A DNA stretch of 9,510 bases. It comes from Alphaproteobacteria bacterium TMED109 (lineage in GTDB: Bacteria; Pseudomonadota; Alphaproteobacteria; TMED109). The notes under the pieces were generated by a model. It searched no databases. It worked only from the letters and a program-made list of their open reading frames with translations, and had not been told where the DNA came from. The position numbers and the translations under genes were made by a program. Shown piece by piece: positions 6,448 to 9,510 of this stretch (within the stretch, counting starts at the first letter, position 1; the number at the start of each line of letters is the position of its first letter). The stretch spans positions 18,307-27,816 of the forward strand of contig NHFK01000034.1 of the NCBI GenBank assembly GCA_002171375.1, in the 5' to 3' direction.

Positions 6448-7350
6448 CTACCATCTATTATGGATCCATAGCCATTGTGACGGGTTTTTTAGTATCCATT
6501 CGCCTACAGTTTTATTTATTACTTCTAGCAGTATATTTAGTTCTTCATCATGATTATATCGTTTCTTTAAATTATAAATAGGTTTCTCAATTACATATTT
6601 GAATCTTGCACCTTTTATTCTTTCTACGTGAATGGGAACTACAGGAATAGACAATTTAAGTGATAACTCTGCTATTGCTGTAGCAGTTTTAGCTGGATGG
6701 CCCAGAAATTTAACTGTTTTCCCTTCATTAAGTTTCTGGTCTACAAGTATTGCAGCATATTCATCATTTCGTAAAACTTTAAATAATGTCTTGGCTCCTG
6801 AGGGCCCTTTAGGAGAATAAATGGAAATACCTTGTCTTAACCATTGAATAATTTTTTCATTAATTGGGTTATTAGCATGCCTATAAATACTCGTAACCTT
6901 TAAACCTTGAGCTGATAGGATTAATGGACATATTTCCCAATTGCCTATATGCGCACTGAAAAATATTGCCCCCTTCTTTGATTTATAAATTTCTTTTAAA
7001 TATTTTTCTCCTTCTATTATAAATCTAGGCTTATTTTTAATAGAGTTGACATTTTTTTTCTTATAAGGGTTAAGTTTTTTTGCAAATGCAAATTCGCCAA
7101 TATTTCTTCCTAAATTATCCCACATTTCTTTTTTTAATTTTTTATGTGCTTCTAAACTTAAGTCTGGATAAACTTTATTTATATTATCTGTGGCTCTTTT
7201 ATCAAATTTTGTAATAGGTCCAATAAACTTTATTATAAGTGAACCTAATTTAGAAGATAAATCAATACCAATAAGCCTACATATTACTATCCAGAGTAAA
7301 AGAAAAAAAGCTTCAATAATATAAATAATACTAATTAATAATTTTTTCAT
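6448..7350 (-). CDS. Lipid A secondary acyltransferase, LpxL/HtrB family
   Basis: This inner-membrane enzyme is expected to transfer a fatty acyl chain from acyl-ACP to the Kdo2-lipid A precursor. From ATG 7350 it has 300 residues, the usual family size. It has an N-terminal membrane anchor (about residues 4-27) and the catalytic HxxxxE box HIGNWE, with His134 and Glu139. Further family segments are GPSGAK (182-187), VDQK (203-206), FLGHPAKTATA (215-225) and a C-terminal NPSQWLWIHNRW (289-300). An upstream in-frame ATG at 7392 would add 14 residues and overlap lpxK by 38 bases. The 7350 start, 4 bases after the lpxK stop, gives a better match to family N-termini. Neither start has a good Shine-Dalgarno sequence. 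Position directly after waaA and lpxK supports the lipid A role. Laurate versus myristate specificity (LpxL or LpxM) cannot be decided from sequence, so I give no symbol. Confidence 0.9.
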   Translation of the reverse strand: MKKLLISIIYIIEAFFLLLWIVICRLIGIDLSSKLGSLIIKFIGPITKFDKRATDNINKVYPDLSLEAHKKLKKEMWDNLGRNIGEFAFAKKLNPYKKKNVNSIKNKPRFIIEGEKYLKEIYKSKKGAIFFSAHIGNWEICPLILSAQGLKVTSIYRHANNPINEKIIQWLRQGISIYSPKGPSGAKTLFKVLRNDEYAAILVDQKLNEGKTVKFLGHPAKTATAIAELSLKLSIPVVPIHVERIKGARFKYVIEKPIYNLKKRYNHDEELNILLEVINKTVGEWILKNPSQWLWIHNRW

Positions 7351-7354
7351 GATA

Positions 7355-8332
7355 TTAACTTTTATTCTTAATGATAGATAATAAGATATCATCTAATATT
7401 TTATAATTATTTAATTCAATCCTAATAGGAAAATAATAGATTCTACTTTTATAATCTTCCATTATTTTAACATGATCTTTTTCTGTAGTAATAAGTAAAG
7501 TATCTAATTCTTGAGATTTTTTAAGTAATTTTTTTATATCTTTATCTGAATATTCATAATGATCAGGAAAAGATTTAGTATATAATATATTACAACCAAT
7601 TTCTTTGAGGCTTTTATAGAATTTATCAGGATAACCAATACCACAAAAAGCCAAGACATTTTTATTTTTAAAATTATTTATATACTCATCTTCAATTATT
7701 AAATTTGAATTAATTATCGGTATAGTATCACCTATCAATTTAGCTATATTATTTTCATCTTTATCTATAATTAAGGCTAAATTAGATTTATTTATAGCTT
7801 TACTCATGTTTTCTCGCATTGGCCCAGATGGAATAATTCTTCCATTTCCAATACCTTGATAACCATTAAAAACAATAATATTTAAATTAGAAAGTATACT
7901 TTCATCTTGAAGACCATCATCTAATATAACTAAATCTGCGCCATTATTTATTGCATTATTTATACTTTCTGACCTATTTTTACCTACCCAGGTAGTGGCA
8001 CAGGCAGCACATAAAAGTGCTTCATCTCCTACTTCTTTATAGGTATGTAAATCTTTTTTTACTTGTATACTTTTTGAGGCTGAGCTTTTATACCCTTTTA
8101 AAATAATATGAGTATTTATTTTAGAATTAATTAATTTCTTGGTAAGAGAAATGACAGTTGGAGTTTTTCCTGCGCCTCCCGCAACTACATTACCTATCTT
8201 AATAACAGGAATATCAAATTTTTTTGGCTTTTTCTTATTTAAAAAACTAGCTAATAACCATATATAAGAAAAAGGAATTAAAAGTAATGATATAATACTT
8301 TGTTTTTGATTCCAAAATATAGGTGTTTTCAA
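7355..8332 (-). CDS. lpxK: Tetraacyldisaccharide 4'-kinase LpxK
   Basis: LpxK phosphorylates the 4' position of the tetraacyl-disaccharide 1-phosphate to form lipid IVA, at the cytoplasmic face of the inner membrane. The protein has 325 residues, close to E. coli LpxK (328). It begins with the family's MKTPIFW and has a hydrophobic N-terminal segment (about 12-30). Next come the Walker A loop AGGAGKTPT (51-59), preceded by IKIGNV (45-49 region), and GDEA (102-105). The catalytic and magnesium motif LDDGLQ (137-142) and GNGRIIPSGPMRE (162-174) complete the core. The start is TTG, supported by the homologous N-terminus and by GGAG (8343-8340) with a 7-base spacer. It follows waaA by 12 bases and precedes the acyltransferase by 4, which indicates one operon. 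Confidence 0.95.
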   Translation of the reverse strand: MKTPIFWNQKQSIISLLLIPFSYIWLLASFLNKKKPKKFDIPVIKIGNVVAGGAGKTPTVISLTKKLINSKINTHIILKGYKSSASKSIQVKKDLHTYKEVGDEALLCAACATTWVGKNRSESINNAINNGADLVILDDGLQDESILSNLNIIVFNGYQGIGNGRIIPSGPMRENMSKAINKSNLALIIDKDENNIAKLIGDTIPIINSNLIIEDEYINNFKNKNVLAFCGIGYPDKFYKSLKEIGCNILYTKSFPDHYEYSDKDIKKLLKKSQELDTLLITTEKDHVKIMEDYKSRIYYFPIRIELNNYKILDDILLSIIKNKS

Positions 8333-8339
8333 GCTTATA

Positions 8340-8343
8340 CTCC
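8340..8343 (-). promoter_or_regulatory. Ribosome binding site deciding the TTG start of lpxK
   Basis: The minus strand reads GGAG between the waaA stop (8347-8345) and the lpxK TTG (8332-8330), with a 7-base spacer. This is one of the best-placed Shine-Dalgarno sequences in the window and supports the unusual TTG start. Confidence 0.6.
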
Positions 8344-8344
8344 A

Positions 8345-9510
8345 TTATTTCTTCAAGTATGGTTTTAGTTCATTTAATATTATACTACTAGGGTTACCTA
8401 ATTTATTAGTTATGTTATAAGCTAAATCAGAAAATTTCTTAATATTTTCTTCATTTTGATATAATTTGATTATTTCCGTGTATAGTTCTTTAATATTTTT
8501 TATTTGAATAGCTGCATTATTTTTTATTAAAATATCAGATATATCTTGATGGTTGCTTACATCTGGACCATAAATTATAGCACATTTCTCTATTGCTGGT
8601 TCAATTAAATTATGTCCCCCTTTATTAGATAATGTTCCTCCCATAAAACAAATATCCGCTATTTTAAAAAAACTTCCAAGTTCACCAATAGTATCTGCAA
8701 TATATATATCAGTGCTATTATTTATATGCTGATCATAACTTCTTATTTTAGTATCAAGATCATGTTTTTTGCTTAAAGATAAAATTTGATCAGCCATTTC
8801 TGGATGGCGAGGAACTACAATAGTTAATAAGTTCTTTGTATATTTTTTAACTTTTATATGCGCTGTTATCGCGGCTTCATTTTCTATATTATTATGTATG
8901 CTAGCAAAAAGGAGTACTTTTCTATCATTTATATTGGATATAAGAGACTTTTCCTTAATATTATCCATAAAAGGTGCAGGAACGGCATTTTTTAGATTTA
9001 TTCCTTTTTTTACATTAGTTGCACCTAGCTTTTCAAAGCGTTGCCCATTTATAATATCTTGTGCAATTATTAAGCAAAATTTATTAAAGATAAGAGCTGA
9101 TAAAGATTTTACATAAAGCCACCTTTTGTAGGACCTTTCTGTAATCCTGCCTTGTAATAAAACTAGGGGTATTCTTTTTTTATAGCTAATATTAATCAAA
9201 TTAGGCCATATTTCAGATTCTATTAAAATTAGACAACAAGGCTTCCAATGATTTAAAAATATTTTATTAGACAGTGGGTGATCAATTGGAGAAAATTGAT
9301 GGATTATATTTTTACTGTCTATTTTTTCTATAATTGTTTTAACATGGAATGCACTTGTTATTGTAACTGTAGTTATAAGAATATTATAATTTTGTTTGAG
9401 TAAAATTTTTATAAGTGGAATTGTAGATCTTAATTCACCTAAACTAACTGCATTAATCCAAATTAAGTTTTTTTTTGGTTTTTTTATTAATGGATATCCA
9501 AATCTTTCAT
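8345..9510 (-). CDS. waaA: 3-deoxy-D-manno-octulosonic acid (Kdo) transferase WaaA/KdtA (5' truncated)
   Basis: WaaA adds Kdo from CMP-Kdo to lipid IVA at the inner membrane. The frame is open to the window edge (first complete codon 9508-9506) and gives 387 residues; compared with about 425 in full proteins, roughly 40 N-terminal residues, including the membrane anchor, lie outside. In the visible part, ERFG opens the fragment and AVSLGELRS (20-28) carries the expected catalytic Glu (fragment residue 25). ESEIWPN (97-103) ends the N-terminal GT-B domain. The C-terminal domain has VVPRHPE (231-237), DTIGELG (272-278) and GGTLSNKGGHNLIEPA (290-305), which binds CMP-Kdo. A TTG at 9199 inside the ESEIWPNLI segment is not a real start. 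It heads the visible part of an operon with lpxK and the lipid A acyltransferase. Whether it is mono- or bifunctional cannot be told. Confidence 0.95.
   Translation of the reverse strand, partial: ERFGYPLIKKPKKNLIWINAVSLGELRSTIPLIKILLKQNYNILITTVTITSAFHVKTIIEKIDSKNIIHQFSPIDHPLSNKIFLNHWKPCCLILIESEIWPNLINISYKKRIPLVLLQGRITERSYKRWLYVKSLSALIFNKFCLIIAQDIINGQRFEKLGATNVKKGINLKNAVPAPFMDNIKEKSLISNINDRKVLLFASIHNNIENEAAITAHIKVKKYTKNLLTIVVPRHPEMADQILSLSKKHDLDTKIRSYDQHINNSTDIYIADTIGELGSFFKIADICFMGGTLSNKGGHNLIEPAIEKCAIIYGPDVSNHQDISDILIKNNAAIQIKNIKELYTEIIKLYQNEENIKKFSDLAYNITNKLGNPSSIILNELKPYLKK

Noticed and set aside
6632..6820. Plus-strand open frame opposite the lipid A acyltransferase
   Set aside because: It is antisense shadow of the VDQK and FLGHPAKTA region, with no ribosome binding site or family resemblance.
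8898..9116. 72-codon plus-strand open frame opposite waaA
   Set aside because: It is hydrophobic only because it is antisense to AT-rich coding DNA; waaA is clearly the real gene.
9197..9199. TTG that could start a shorter waaA product
   Set aside because: The frame stays open to the window edge and the upstream residues contain the GELRS and ESEIWPN motifs of WaaA, so the gene extends past 9510.
1..9510. Search by eye for tRNA or other RNA genes, CRISPR repeats, insertion sequences, attachment sites, phage or defence genes
   Set aside because: Coding sequence covers nearly everything, no spaced direct repeats or transposase motifs were seen, and base composition looks uniform; there is no sign of an acquired island or a new system.

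Overview
The window is a compact, strongly AT-rich stretch (about a quarter to 30% G+C by eye) of a bacterial chromosome. It carries ten protein genes, two of them cut by the window edges, plus one hydrolase of uncertain substrate. Gene content and motif flavour point to an alphaproteobacterium: TadA resembles the Agrobacterium-type enzyme, RluB and RsmD lie together, and waaA, lpxK and a lipid A acyltransferase are clustered. Low G+C, intergenic gaps that are almost all under 60 bases, and retained purine and lipopolysaccharide synthesis suggest a streamlined free-living lineage of the SAR11, HIMB59 or AEGEAN-169 kind rather than a Rickettsia-like parasite. That placement is inference, because no marker gene here fixes the taxonomy.

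Layout. Bases 1-299 hold the 3' end of an endonuclease-type mutL on the plus strand. It meets a minus-strand operon (853 back from 2301) transcribed in the order C26-family glutamine amidotransferase-like hydrolase, rluB, rsmD. A very short divergent gap leads to tadA on the plus strand, which converges on purD (minus). A 96-base divergent gap, the longest non-coding stretch, separates purD from a plus-strand pair: xseA and an exported M23 (LytM-type) peptidase. These converge on the minus-strand lipid A operon, read in the order waaA (5' end outside the window), lpxK, lipid A acyltransferase.

Functions fall into three groups. Information processing includes mismatch repair (mutL), exonuclease VII (xseA), ribosomal RNA modification (rsmD, rluB) and tRNA wobble editing (tadA). 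The envelope group is Kdo transfer, lipid A 4'-phosphorylation, secondary acylation and peptidoglycan cleavage. Small-molecule metabolism is represented by purD and the C26 hydrolase. All three convergent junctions (4-base overlap, 1-base gap, 5-base gap) leave no room for a conventional terminator, and several genes use GTG or TTG starts.

I found no mobile element, CRISPR array, RNA gene or defence-like cassette. The window reads as housekeeping DNA, and I do not see a previously undescribed system in it. The observations most worth a check are an A10 run at the end of xseA, where a one-base slip would open the reading frame into the M23 gene, and the C26 hydrolase placed at the head of an rRNA-modification operon.
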